The position numbers and the translations under genes are program-made. The notes under the pieces were generated by a model, which saw only the letters and a program-made list of their open reading frames with translations, made no database searches and was not told the DNA's origin. Below are positions 46,781 through 54,954 of a stretch of 64,000 bases of DNA, piece after piece. Every line of letters starts with the position of its first letter. The first letter of the stretch is position 1. Source of the stretch: Desulfosporosinus sp. Sb-LF (GTDB lineage: Bacteria > Bacillota > Desulfitobacteriia > Desulfitobacteriales > Desulfitobacteriaceae); NCBI RefSeq assembly GCF_004766055.1, contig NZ_SPQR01000003.1, positions 310,001 to 374,000 on the forward strand, in the 5' to 3' direction.

Positions 46781-46978
46781 TTAATCTTTAATTTTTATAG
46801 TAACCTTAATACTCTTGCAGCAGTCGTCATTATGCACGGCAATACAATCGGGCTTATCAAATACCTTGTATTTACCCACCGTTTCAATGATTAAATCCTC
46901 CGCTTTCAGGCCGTCTTCTTTAGGTATAAAATACATGCGGCCAAGCGGAATGATAACATTTTCTTTTAATATTCTCAT
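46781..46978 (-). CDS. 65-residue protein of unknown function in the mutase operon
   Basis: A small protein beginning MRILKENVIIPLGRMYFIP, with a CIAVHNDDCCKS segment (three cysteines and one histidine within about ten residues) and a basic beta-like end VTIKIKD. No family is recognised. The start overlaps the stop of the preceding B12-domain gene (ATGA), so the two are translationally coupled and probably act together. The Cys/His cluster could bind a metal or corrinoid, but this is speculation. It is the last gene before the operon terminator. Confidence 0.6.
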   Translation of the reverse strand: MRILKENVIIPLGRMYFIPKEDGLKAEDLIIETVGKYKVFDKPDCIAVHNDDCCKSIKVTIKIKD

Positions 46979-47400
46979 ACTATTTCTCCTCCCTCACCGG
47001 CAGTTAGCACCTGATTAATCCAGGCAATTATGCTTCCGGTGGAGGTGCCAGGCCCGAATATCTCAGTTACCGCCCCTTGAGCTTTAAGCTCCTGCCGATG
47101 CCGCTCGGGTATCAAGCCCCCTCCGAAAACCGGGACATGCCCAACATTTTGGGCAACCAGCAACTCATGCAAGCGCGGGTATAAATCCAGGTGGGAACCG
47201 TTATGCACAAATAACCCCACCAGATCAACTGCTTCCCGCAGTGCTGTTGCAGCTATTTCCTCAAGTGAACAATACAAACCGGTATAAATAACGTCCATGC
47301 CGCCCTGTTCTCTTAAACCGCGAGCTAGAATACGGATTTCCTTATCCTGATTATCCATCCCGGCCTTGGCCAGTAGAATCTTTATGGCTCTCTTATTCAT
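46975..47400 (-). CDS. B12-binding-domain paralogue lacking the cobalt-ligand histidine
   Basis: 141 residues, alignable end to end with the mutase small subunit encoded at 48479. Shared features are IKILLAKAGMD, VIYTGLYCSLEEIAATAL, EAVDLVGLFVHNGSH and PVFGGGLIPE. The family's DxHxxG motif, whose His replaces dimethylbenzimidazole as lower cobalt ligand, reads D16-N-Q18-D-K-E21 here, so both His and Gly are lost. It probably cannot hold adenosylcobalamin in the base-off/His-on way; a regulatory, structural or chaperone role is inferred. It follows meaB in the operon after a 110-bp gap. Confidence 0.85.
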   Translation of the reverse strand: MNKRAIKILLAKAGMDNQDKEIRILARGLREQGGMDVIYTGLYCSLEEIAATALREAVDLVGLFVHNGSHLDLYPRLHELLVAQNVGHVPVFGGGLIPERHRQELKAQGAVTEIFGPGTSTGSIIAWINQVLTAGEGGEIV

Positions 47401-47510
47401 GCTCTAACATCCTTCAAGCCAGTGTTAAATGAGCACCGCCCCTTCTGATATAACAAGGCATTCCACAGCAAAGTTAACTCAGAAAGGACAGGTGCTCTGC
47501 AGCTGTACCT

Positions 47511-48482
47511 TTAGACCTTGTTTTTATACCTGACGGCTACTTCCGCTGCCAGAGTATATGGATCTATTTCTTTTTTCAATAACTGATCAACCATTTTTTC
47601 CATTTCTCCGCCCGCATCCAGGTCATTTAATACCGGCTGGAGGATTGCTCCCCACAGAGCTTCATTAAATTCTGCAGCAGTCTTACGGCGCAAACGCTCA
47701 GACAAAAGATTATTATCCATCAGGAAGCGGTAATGATCTTCTATCTTATCGCATACAACTGACACACTCTCGGCAAACTTTTTAGGTTCCTGTACACTTT
47801 CCACCAGTAATACAGGTATCTCCCAACCACCTTCAGTAACAGACATATGAACCATATTCGAGACTTCTTTATACAGGCTCGCGGCACCGTCACGGTCTGC
47901 CTTATTAATGATAAAGATGTCTGCTATCTCCATTAAACCGGCTTTAAGAGCCTGTATTTCATCCCCCATACCGGGCACCAGGACAACGATTACAGTATGA
48001 GCATGATTAATGATTTCTACCTCTTGCTGCCCCACCCCTACAGTTTCGACGATTATGGTGTCTTTGCCCATAGCATCCATGACATGGATGGCTTCTCCCA
48101 CAGCCTTGGATATACCGCCCATAGAACCCCTGGTAGCCAAACTGCGCAAGAATACCCCTTTATCCTCAGCATGCCGCAACATACGGATTCTATCTCCCAA
48201 AAGCGCTCCCCCGGTAAAGGGGCTGGTGGGGTCTACTGCCAGAACACCGACCGTCTTGTTTCTCTGACGCCAGGAATAAACCAGTTCATCTGTCAAGGTA
48301 CTTTTACCGGCTCCCGGGGCACCGGTAATGCCTATGACATGGGCATTACCGGTTTTAGTAAAAATTTGCTGCATAGCAACATGGGTACCGGGTATCTGAT
48401 CTTCCAGGTTTCTGATGAGGCGGGAGGCTGAACGCACATTTCCTGCCAATACTTTTTGACCTAATTCTTTCATCGCACTCAC
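47511..48482 (-). CDS. meaB: MeaB/ArgK-type G-protein chaperone of B12 mutase
   Basis: 323 residues. MeaB-type GTPases load and protect adenosylcobalamin in acyl-CoA mutases and gate release of damaged cofactor. P-loop GITGAPGAGKSTLTDEL near residue 52, switch region DPTSPFTGGALLGDRIRM, VETVGVGQQEVE, and the base motif NKAD are all intact; the helical N-terminus and dimerisation C-terminus have normal length. The GTG start overlaps the stop of the mutase small-subunit gene (GTGA), so the two are coupled. Confidence 0.95.
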   Translation of the reverse strand: MSAMKELGQKVLAGNVRSASRLIRNLEDQIPGTHVAMQQIFTKTGNAHVIGITGAPGAGKSTLTDELVYSWRQRNKTVGVLAVDPTSPFTGGALLGDRIRMLRHAEDKGVFLRSLATRGSMGGISKAVGEAIHVMDAMGKDTIIVETVGVGQQEVEIINHAHTVIVVLVPGMGDEIQALKAGLMEIADIFIINKADRDGAASLYKEVSNMVHMSVTEGGWEIPVLLVESVQEPKKFAESVSVVCDKIEDHYRFLMDNNLLSERLRRKTAAEFNEALWGAILQPVLNDLDAGGEMEKMVDQLLKKEIDPYTLAAEVAVRYKNKV

Positions 48483-48883
48483 GCCCTTGGAGTTACATTT
48501 GTATTAATCCATTCCACCAGTGAATCAAGTTTGGCTCCCGGTGTAAATAATGCTTTTAGTCCAGCGTCATAAAGAGGCTGCATATCCTGCTCCGGAATAA
48601 TCCCTCCACCGATAACGCAGATATCATCGGCACCTTCCGCCTTCAAAAGATTAACGACTTGCGGGAACAGGTACCTGTGTGCACCTGATAAACAGCTTAA
48701 GCCTACAAGATCAACATCTTCCTGAATAGCAGCAGCAGCTATTTGCTCCGGAGTCTGGTGACAACCGGTATAAATTACCTCAAAGCCGGCATCCCTGAAA
48801 CACCTGGCTAACACCTTAGCCCCGCGATCATGGCCATCCAGTCCGGGTTTAGACAACAGTATACGAATTTTCCTCTCTGCCAT
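48479..48883 (-). CDS. acyl-CoA mutase small (B12-binding) subunit
   Basis: 134 residues from ATG 48883, chosen because the AAGGAGGT site overlaps the earlier ATG codons. It is a Rossmann-like cobalamin domain with the complete DGHDRG motif (His18 the cobalt lower ligand), VIYTGCHQTPEQIAAAA, LVGLSCLSGAH and VIGGGIIPEQD. Such separate small subunits occur in isobutyryl-CoA mutase (IcmB type), 2-hydroxyisobutyryl-CoA mutase and archaeal methylmalonyl-CoA mutase. It pairs with the large subunit encoded 80 bp upstream. Confidence 0.95.
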   Translation of the reverse strand: MAERKIRILLSKPGLDGHDRGAKVLARCFRDAGFEVIYTGCHQTPEQIAAAAIQEDVDLVGLSCLSGAHRYLFPQVVNLLKAEGADDICVIGGGIIPEQDMQPLYDAGLKALFTPGAKLDSLVEWINTNVTPRA

Positions 48884-48963
48884 CACATTTACCTCCTTCA
48901 ATTTTAGCGAAAAACCATTTCCATTTAAAAAAATACCGGCTACCTAAGAATTCCAACTCAATC

Positions 48964-50646
48964 TTAGTAAATGCCAGGGTCGCGGTACTCCCCAAAAACT
49001 CCCCTGTAAACATCGCAGATTTCCTGAACAGTGGCATAGTTCTTAACCGCCTCAATACAATAAGGCATAACATTTTCGCCTTTCTTACAAGCAGCCTCGA
49101 TGTCTTTAAGTGTTTCGGCAACTTTACGGCCATCGCGCTTTCTCTTAACTTCAGCCAGACGATTGAGCTGTTCTTCTTCAACGGAGTCATCTATTTCTAC
49201 GATTGGAATGTCAACCTTTTCATCTTCCTGAACATACTTGTTCACACCGATCATGACTTTTTCCTGAGCATCAATTTGCTTTTGGAATTTATAAGAAGCA
49301 TCGGAAATTTCCAGCTGCGGGAAGCCCTTCTCGATAGCAGCAACCATACCACCCATATCGTCGATTTTATGGATATATTCCCAAGCTTTTTCTTCCATTT
49401 CATTGGTCAGCGCTTCCACGAAATATGAACCAGCCAGCGGGTCAATAGTGCTGGCCACACCGGTTTCTTCAGCAATAATTTGCTGAGTCCGCAGGGCAAT
49501 TTGTACTGCATGGTCTGAAGGCAGACACAAAACCTCGTCTAGTGAGTTGGTGTGCAGTGACTGGGTGCCGCCGAGAACGCCGGCCAGAGCTTGAAGAGCA
49601 GTCCGCACCACGTTATTATAGGGCTGCTGGGCGGTAAGCGAGCAGCCGGCAGTCTGAGTATGGAATCTCATCCATAAGGAACGCGGGTCCTTGGCACCAT
49701 AACGCTCACGCATTGCCTTAGCCCAGATCCGGCGAGCAGCTCTTAATTTAGCAATTTCCTCAAAGAAATCGCTATGCGAGTTAAAGAAGAAGGATAATCT
49801 GGGAGCAAATTCATCAACCTGTAAACCTTTACGTCTGATCACGTCTTCTACATATTCCATACCGTCTCTTAACGTGAAGGCCAGTTCCTGTACAGCGGTT
49901 GACCCGGCTTCTCTGATGTGATAACCGCTGATACTGACGGTATTCCACTTGGGTACATATTTGGTCCCAAACTCTATGGTATCGCTAATTAATTTTACTG
50001 ATGGCTCGGGCGGGCACATAAAGGTTTTCTGGGCAATAAACTCTTTTAACATATCATTCTGAATGGTACCGCCGATTTTGTTCAGAGGGATTCCCTGTTC
50101 CTGGGCACAGGCAATATACATGGCCCATAATATAGTTGCAGGTGGGTTAATCGTCATAGAGGTGGTTATCTTATCCAGAGGAATCCCACTGATCAGGTCT
50201 CTGAAATCTGCGATGGAATCAATAGCCACCCCTACTTTTCCACACTCACCCCTGGCTTTGGGGGAATCAGTATCATAACCCATCAGGGTCGGGAAATCAA
50301 AGGCAGTACTCAGGCCGGTCTGGCCGGTAGCCAACAGGTATTTCCAGCGTTTATTGGTTTCAACAGCTGTACCCATACCGGAGAACATTCTGAAGGTCCA
50401 GTATTTTCCACGGTAACCGGATGGCTGGCAGCCTCTCAAATAGGGATATTGTCCCGGATAAGCTATATCCCGCTCAAAATCCATATCTTTAATGTCCTCG
50501 GGGCCGTATATTCTCTTGATTCCTAAATCGGAAACCGTGGTCCAGCTTTCTTTTTGGTCAGGGTGTTTAGCCACAATTTTTTTAACTTCGTCTTCCCATT
50601 TTTGTCTTAATGCGCTTGACTTGTTTACTAAATCTTCATTAATCAA
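48964..50646 (-). CDS. acyl-CoA mutase large subunit (methylmalonyl-CoA mutase family, isobutyryl-CoA-mutase-type pocket)
   Basis: 560 residues starting at TTG 50646 behind AGGAGGGAATAACTTT. The substrate-binding TIM barrel of the B12-dependent acyl-CoA mutases is complete, with SISGYHIREAG, RLSFFFNSHSDFFEEIAKLRAARRIW, FHTQTAGCSLTAQQPYNNVVRT and GGTQSLHTNSLDE. Two pocket residues decide substrate. The position of Tyr89 in P. shermanii methylmalonyl-CoA mutase is Phe88 here (TFRMFSGMG). The position of Arg207, which holds the free carboxylate, is Gln206 (KEFIAQKTF). Phe plus Gln is the pair reported for isobutyryl-CoA mutase. Interconversion of isobutyryl- and n-butyryl-CoA is therefore more likely than methylmalonyl/succinyl-CoA (inference). 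Confidence 0.9.
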   Translation of the reverse strand: MINEDLVNKSSALRQKWEDEVKKIVAKHPDQKESWTTVSDLGIKRIYGPEDIKDMDFERDIAYPGQYPYLRGCQPSGYRGKYWTFRMFSGMGTAVETNKRWKYLLATGQTGLSTAFDFPTLMGYDTDSPKARGECGKVGVAIDSIADFRDLISGIPLDKITTSMTINPPATILWAMYIACAQEQGIPLNKIGGTIQNDMLKEFIAQKTFMCPPEPSVKLISDTIEFGTKYVPKWNTVSISGYHIREAGSTAVQELAFTLRDGMEYVEDVIRRKGLQVDEFAPRLSFFFNSHSDFFEEIAKLRAARRIWAKAMRERYGAKDPRSLWMRFHTQTAGCSLTAQQPYNNVVRTALQALAGVLGGTQSLHTNSLDEVLCLPSDHAVQIALRTQQIIAEETGVASTIDPLAGSYFVEALTNEMEEKAWEYIHKIDDMGGMVAAIEKGFPQLEISDASYKFQKQIDAQEKVMIGVNKYVQEDEKVDIPIVEIDDSVEEEQLNRLAEVKRKRDGRKVAETLKDIEAACKKGENVMPYCIEAVKNYATVQEICDVYRGVFGEYRDPGIY

Positions 50647-50720
50647 AAGTTATTCCCTCCTAAATAGTTTATAGTTTTATACGTCAATTAAGACGTTGAA
50701 GCAGTGACGTTGATAGGGCA

Positions 50721-51272
50721 CTAGTACTCGATCCCTGCTCTATCTTTAATACCTGCATTATAGTGATGTTTTACCTCGGTAACTTCACTTACCAAATCAG
50801 CCATTTCTCTCAGCTTATCGGAAGCATACCGGCCGCTTAACAATAAATCCAATTCTGCCGGCTTATTTTTAACCATCTCTAGCACTTCTTCCTCCGGAAT
50901 GAGCTTAAAGTCTAATGCCACATTAATCTCATCCAGGATGACCATGTTATATTCACCACTGGCGATGATCTCTTTGGCTTTTTCCAAACCTTGCTGGGCC
51001 ATCTCCACATCTACAGGCGCAGGATTGTTCCGCATGACAAAACTATCCAGTCCAAATTGATAGACTTGCAAGTCCGGGAGGTACTTTTCCGCGGCAATCA
51101 CCTCTCCATATTTACGTCCCTTCATAAATTGAATAATGCATACCTTGTAGCCCTGTCCAATAGCCCGTAAGGCCTGGCCAAAGGATGACGTTGTTTTGCC
51201 CTTGCCGTTACCCGTAATTACCATCACCAAACCACGCTTGGCTATGCTCGCTGTGGACTGCATCACACTCAA
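50721..51272 (-). CDS. cobO: cob(I)alamin adenosyltransferase, CobA/CobO/BtuR family
   Basis: 183 residues if started at TTG 51272, which has GAGGTG six bases upstream; GTG 51281 and ATG 51263 are alternatives. The enzyme adds adenosyl from ATP to cobalamin, supplying the mutase cofactor. The P-loop ITGNGKGKTTSSFGQALRAIG, IIQFMKGRKYGE, LDEINVALDF and the C-terminal REMADLVSEVTEVKHHYNAGI are family hallmarks. First gene of the operon and closest to the sigma-54 promoter; its place beside the mutase makes cofactor supply inducible together with the enzyme. Confidence 0.93.
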   Translation of the reverse strand: MSVMQSTASIAKRGLVMVITGNGKGKTTSSFGQALRAIGQGYKVCIIQFMKGRKYGEVIAAEKYLPDLQVYQFGLDSFVMRNNPAPVDVEMAQQGLEKAKEIIASGEYNMVILDEINVALDFKLIPEEEVLEMVKNKPAELDLLLSGRYASDKLREMADLVSEVTEVKHHYNAGIKDRAGIEY

Positions 51273-51411
51273 TGTATTCACCTCTTTTCTTTACTCTTCC
51301 CCGTCAAGTCAAAGGGCAGCCGAAGGTAGGGGGGGTTCCACTTATCAGACTTTGTGTTGAAATCAATTTGAATCAAATTAATTTCGCATCTCTTACTCCT
51401 TTATATAGCAT

Positions 51412-51428
51412 AGCAAGAATGATGCCAA
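51412..51428 (-). promoter_or_regulatory. sigma-54 (-24/-12) promoter of the mutase operon
   Basis: The complement reads TTGGCATCATTCTTGCT: GG and GC separated by exactly ten bases, close to the TTGGCACG-N4-TTGCA consensus. It lies about 140 bp before the adenosyltransferase gene, in the right orientation, and beside a sigma-54 activator gene. Confidence 0.8.
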
Positions 51429-51501
51429 TATCAAATAATTCAGAATTATGCCTAAATACCCGTATCAGAATAACTTAGAAAAGAAAACTAAGTCTAATAT
51501 C

Positions 51502-51517
51502 GTTGCATTACTGCAAC
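51502..51517. promoter_or_regulatory. dyad enhancer site 1 (GTTGCA-N4-TGCAAC)
   Basis: GTTGCATTACTGCAAC is a perfect 6-4-6 dyad about 80 bp upstream of the sigma-54 promoter, the usual place for an activator site. GTTGCAAC at 51538-51545 is a further partial match. Confidence 0.7.
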
Positions 51518-51696
51518 ACAATAACCTTCTATTGCCTGTTGCAACTTTGTTATAGTAAGGCAGTTCAGCTTGCATCTGTCGTAATTTTCAGATTATTTTG
51601 ATGAAAGAGGTCAAACCACCAATATTTTTATCTCCCCACCCTGTTTCATATAGCACAGACTTGTTTTAATCTCCATGTTGCATATTTGAAGATACT

Positions 51697-51712
51697 GTTG
51701 CTATATTGCAAC
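51697..51712. promoter_or_regulatory. dyad enhancer site 2 (GTTGCT-N4-TGCAAC)
   Basis: GTTGCTATATTGCAAC has the same 6-4-6 geometry as site 1 with one change. A half-site GTTGCA lies 20 bp away at 51677. Together they suggest multiple activator dimers. Confidence 0.6.
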
Positions 51713-51729
51713 AAATTATTGACTTTCCG

Positions 51730-51945
51730 TCCTTAATTTGATTAACCCCGCCTTTGCCACAACCCCTTTTTGGTAAGCATGGCGATGCTCCATCATTTCA
51801 GTGACAGTATCAGCAATTTCTAAGAACTCTGGAGCACTGCAGAAATCCGACCTTTTGGTTATGTCCCAGCGCTCTCATACTTAGCCCTAAGGCCGCAGTA
51901 GTCCTGCCCTTACCATTTCCGGTATTAATCAGAATGAGTCCTGAA
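51730..51945 (-). pseudogene. internally deleted cob(I)alamin adenosyltransferase relic
   Basis: The complement encodes [26 protein letters not shown] (in two joined parts, [12 protein letters not shown] and [14 protein letters not shown]), the P-loop end of a CobO/BtuR enzyme. It then jumps, in another frame, to [30 protein letters not shown], its C-terminal end. The central roughly 100 residues are gone and there is no start codon. It is a different sequence from the intact copy at 50721, so the locus once carried two adenosyltransferase genes. Confidence 0.75.
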
Positions 51946-52202
51946 TCCCTCCCTTACCCCCTTTCTATTAAATTGATTACTTTTACTTGGCCCTCTTTTC
52001 GGTTGTCAATTCCAACTAATTGAAATATTCTTTTTACTACCTTCTTAATGAAAATATTCTCTTACATTTAATTTTAGACTTTATTCTTTTTATGACCCAT
52101 TAGTATAACGAAGACCTAATTTCAATCATGTCAAACGCTAAATTTGACTAGAAAGAGCGAATCATGTGAAGATTATGATAGTCATTTTTTTAATAGATTG
52201 GT

Positions 52203-52631
52203 ATGATAAGCTCAGAGAATAAGCTTCTCCAAAAAGTATGGCAAGTAAAGCTAAAAGCAAAGGATTGTGATTATTATGGTTCGACACAAGGTATTATCCC
52301 TATTTTCCTTAATACTTTACACCGTATCGCCGCTATAGATCCGAAATTGAAAGAAGTAGCTTACACCACCTACGGCCTTTCCCCTTGGGGTATGATGACC
52401 CGTGTTTATCTTCCCTCAGCCACTCCCTCCATATTTGTCGGTATGCGACTGGGGCTTAGCTATTGTTGGCGCTCCTTAGTCGCAGCAAAACTACTGGGAG
52501 CTTCTAAGGGGATCGGCTATTTGATTCAAGAAGGTCGTGAAATGGCTCAGACCGATTTGATGCTAGTGGGCGTCTTCTTGATCGGCTTGATTGGACTCAT
52601 AGCCATGAAGAAAAAGATTCTAAACTCCTAG
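52203..52631 (+). pseudogene. truncated ABC-transporter permease (SsuC/TauC/NrtB type)
   Basis: 142 codons. From about residue 30 the sequence matches the second half of a binding-protein-dependent permease: IFLNTLHRIAAIDPKLKEVAYTTYG, the EAA-loop-like ASKGIGYLIQEGREMA region, and LVGVFLIGLIGL. The first 100 or so residues (two to three helices) are absent; the preceding 30 codons do not resemble a permease. No ATPase or binding protein gene is adjacent. It is probably the remains of an aliphatic sulfonate, taurine or nitrate importer. Confidence 0.65.
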
Positions 52632-53216
52632 GTATCCTTTACAGAAGTCTCGATCTCTTATAACGTCCAGTCCGTCAGCCCCGCTTCTTAAAGCAGAACT
52701 GATTCTGCACGATCATACCAAAGAGGGAGTAAGAACCTACATTTAAGTAGGTTCTTACTCCCTCTTTGGTGGAAAAAACGGTATTTCTTCTCGGCTATTT
52801 AAACAAACTATTGGCTTCTACAGGTCTAACTATTATTCATTTGTGTTTCCCTTTTCCACACCTTGAACTTCAGAACGCCTTTAGTATAGCCCTCCGTCCT
52901 TTAACACGCTACTAAGTTTGGAGTTCGAGACAATTTCCATCACTTTCTGTCTATAATATCCTCGACAGGTGGACCAATAAATTCAGCGGCTGCTAGGTTA
53001 CAATAACAAATGAAGTCTTGACGTTTCCATAATCTATGTCACTACTGCAAGATCCTCTGACTTTGTTGCTACATGAGATGACCCTGATAAGTTGCTTCTA
53101 AAAATAAAGGCTTCAGAAATTCCTCTTATGTTTCCGACCCTGTAAAAAGTTGTTATACTCAAGTATATAACATGTTTGTCAATTCTAAAATGTATTATAC
53201 AAGACGAGGTGGAATA
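52632..53216. other. intergenic region upstream of the PucR-type regulator
   Basis: Apart from the inverted repeat at 52717-52770 no structure or ORF was recognised. TGTAAA/TATATA with 17-bp spacing at about 53141-53169 is a possible promoter for the regulator gene. Confidence 0.4.
52717..52770. terminator. perfect 24-bp hairpin, probable bidirectional terminator
   Basis: 52717-52740 and 52747-52770 are exact reverse complements (ACCAAAGAGGGAG... / ...CTCCCTCTTTGGT) around ATTTAA. Only a short A/T-run flanks it. It follows the permease relic. Confidence 0.7.
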
Positions 53217-54791
53217 ATGGATAACCCAAATCTACCCCAAGCAATCACTGTCGACCGACTTCAGGAGGCATTATCTTTGCAAGCCCTCGGCGGCACGAAC
53301 GCCTTAGCCCAGAGCTTTTCTCAGTTGTGCATTCGATCGATCCATTTTACAGGAATTAAAACCGTCTCCCTACCCTTTGTTGGGGAAGCCGTAACTTTAG
53401 AGCCCAGCGATGGGTCTATTTCTCTGACTCTAAACATTTCAAATGAAACGTTTACTTTGCTTTTCTCACAAAAGGCCCCCTCTTCCTGGCCAATATTTTG
53501 TGAGAGGGCAACGGATTGGTTAGATCGTGAACTGGGTCGTATCCTTATGGCAAGTGAACGATATTCACAGATGATCGCTGAGCACTTAACAAATGGAAAT
53601 GGGTTTTCATTTCTAAACAACTTACAAGAGATTTTCGAGTGTGATATCTTCCTTATAAATAAGCAACTCGAAGTTCTAGGATGGGCCGGGGGAAAATCAC
53701 TTCCCTTAGATCCCATCTCTTTCAAATCCCCAAAATCGCACGCATCACCTAATCTACCCTCACCCTTCGCTCCACTCTATTCAGGGCAATGGACTGAGAA
53801 AGGCTACCAAACTATTCCCCTAACTTGGTGTCCGCTTTCAGGGTCGAAAGGAGTCTTGGGCTTCCTTGGGTTAGCAGCAAATAAAATGAATATGGGAAGT
53901 ATCGAACAATTCTTCCTTCAGAAAACCGCCACTTTAATCTTACTCGAACTTGTTAAAACGCAGAGCATCCAGGACAGCGAACGCCAACACCATAGGGATT
54001 TTCTCTTTGATTTACTTTATAATAATTTTGATTCCCTTGAAGTGATCATTTCACGAGGAAAATTGTGGGGATGGGATTTTGCTAAACCTCACTTTGTCGT
54101 GGTTGGGGAAATACCTAGCTATGATCCAGATTCAGCCGAACGCGAACTTTTTGAAGAATTATTTACCGAAATGACCACGATTTTGCATAACCGCCACCCT
54201 AAGACAATTTGTCTTGAACGTAATGGTCAAGTCGTTTTCCTCTTCCCGCTGGAGGACATGCTTCCTCAATCAGAGTGGCACGACAAAGCATCCCAGCTTC
54301 TTGAGCCAATTATGGAGCAAGCCAAGCATTTCCCCGAAAAACAATCGTTTCACTACGGTCTTGGTAACTTGTATAACTCTGCACGCTACATACACCGGAG
54401 CTTTCAAGAAGCGAGGACAGCACTCGAATTAGGTCAACTATTTAATAGCCCCGATCGTTTAGTCTCTTTTCAGGACCTTGGCATCATGCGTTTATTACAC
54501 CGCTTAGATCGTCAGGAACTAGAAGACTATCGCTCTGAAGTTCTCGCACCTCTCCTGAAATTTGATAAGGAAAGCAATCTCGCTCTTGAAGAAACATTAT
54601 TAGCTTATTTCTCCTGCAACACAGACCTAAACGCTGCGGGCGAAAAACTTTACCTTCATCCGAACACCCTCCGCTACCGTCTCAAAAAAGCCTCAGAGAT
54701 CTTAGATCGTGATTTATCTTCCCTGGAAAACCAAGTTAATCTTTTTCTTGCACTTAAGATCGGTCGGATAAAAACGTTATGGTCAGACTAA
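53217..54791 (+). CDS. PucR/CdaR-family transcriptional regulator
   Basis: 524 residues from ATG 53217, chosen because GAGGTGG lies four bases before it. The C-terminal 60 residues are the family's helix-turn-helix (ETLLAYFSCNTDLNAAGEKLYLHPNTLRYRLKKASEIL). The middle (about 270-430) is a CdaR GGDEF-like region (HRDFLFDLLYN, HFVVVGEIP, FHYGLGNLYNSARYIHRSFQEARTALELG). The N-terminal 200 residues are a sensory part without a clear family match. Such proteins respond to small metabolites. Its position directly upstream of the TorD-molybdoenzyme operon on the same strand suggests it controls that operon (inference). Confidence 0.88.
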   Translation: MDNPNLPQAITVDRLQEALSLQALGGTNALAQSFSQLCIRSIHFTGIKTVSLPFVGEAVTLEPSDGSISLTLNISNETFTLLFSQKAPSSWPIFCERATDWLDRELGRILMASERYSQMIAEHLTNGNGFSFLNNLQEIFECDIFLINKQLEVLGWAGGKSLPLDPISFKSPKSHASPNLPSPFAPLYSGQWTEKGYQTIPLTWCPLSGSKGVLGFLGLAANKMNMGSIEQFFLQKTATLILLELVKTQSIQDSERQHHRDFLFDLLYNNFDSLEVIISRGKLWGWDFAKPHFVVVGEIPSYDPDSAERELFEELFTEMTTILHNRHPKTICLERNGQVVFLFPLEDMLPQSEWHDKASQLLEPIMEQAKHFPEKQSFHYGLGNLYNSARYIHRSFQEARTALELGQLFNSPDRLVSFQDLGIMRLLHRLDRQELEDYRSEVLAPLLKFDKESNLALEETLLAYFSCNTDLNAAGEKLYLHPNTLRYRLKKASEILDRDLSSLENQVNLFLALKIGRIKTLWSD

Positions 54792-54796
54792 GTTTA

Positions 54797-54832
54797 CCCC
54801 TTCTCTCTTAGCGGAGAAGGGCTTTTGTTTTT
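54797..54832 (+). terminator. terminator after the PucR-type gene
   Basis: CCCCTTCTC pairs with GAGAAGGG (54812-54820), followed by CTTTTGTTTTTTTT. Confidence 0.85.
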
Positions 54833-54954
54833 TTTTACAACGAATGCCCTTTTAATTCATCGTCTGCTCTAAAGGAACAAAACATCGAAGGCCGAACTAT
54901 AGCGTATAAAGTGAATAAAGACACAAGAAATTTTACCTGAAAGGAGGAATTCTG

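Noticed and set aside
47430-47498. Imperfect inverted repeat between meaB and the B12 paralogue as an attenuator
   Set aside because: The arms (GAGCACC.../...GGTGCTC) pair imperfectly across a long loop and have no T-run; too weak to list as a feature.
48964-50646. Annotating the mutase simply as methylmalonyl-CoA mutase
   Set aside because: Family membership is clear, but the residues that bind the substrate carboxylate are replaced, so the usual substrate is doubtful.
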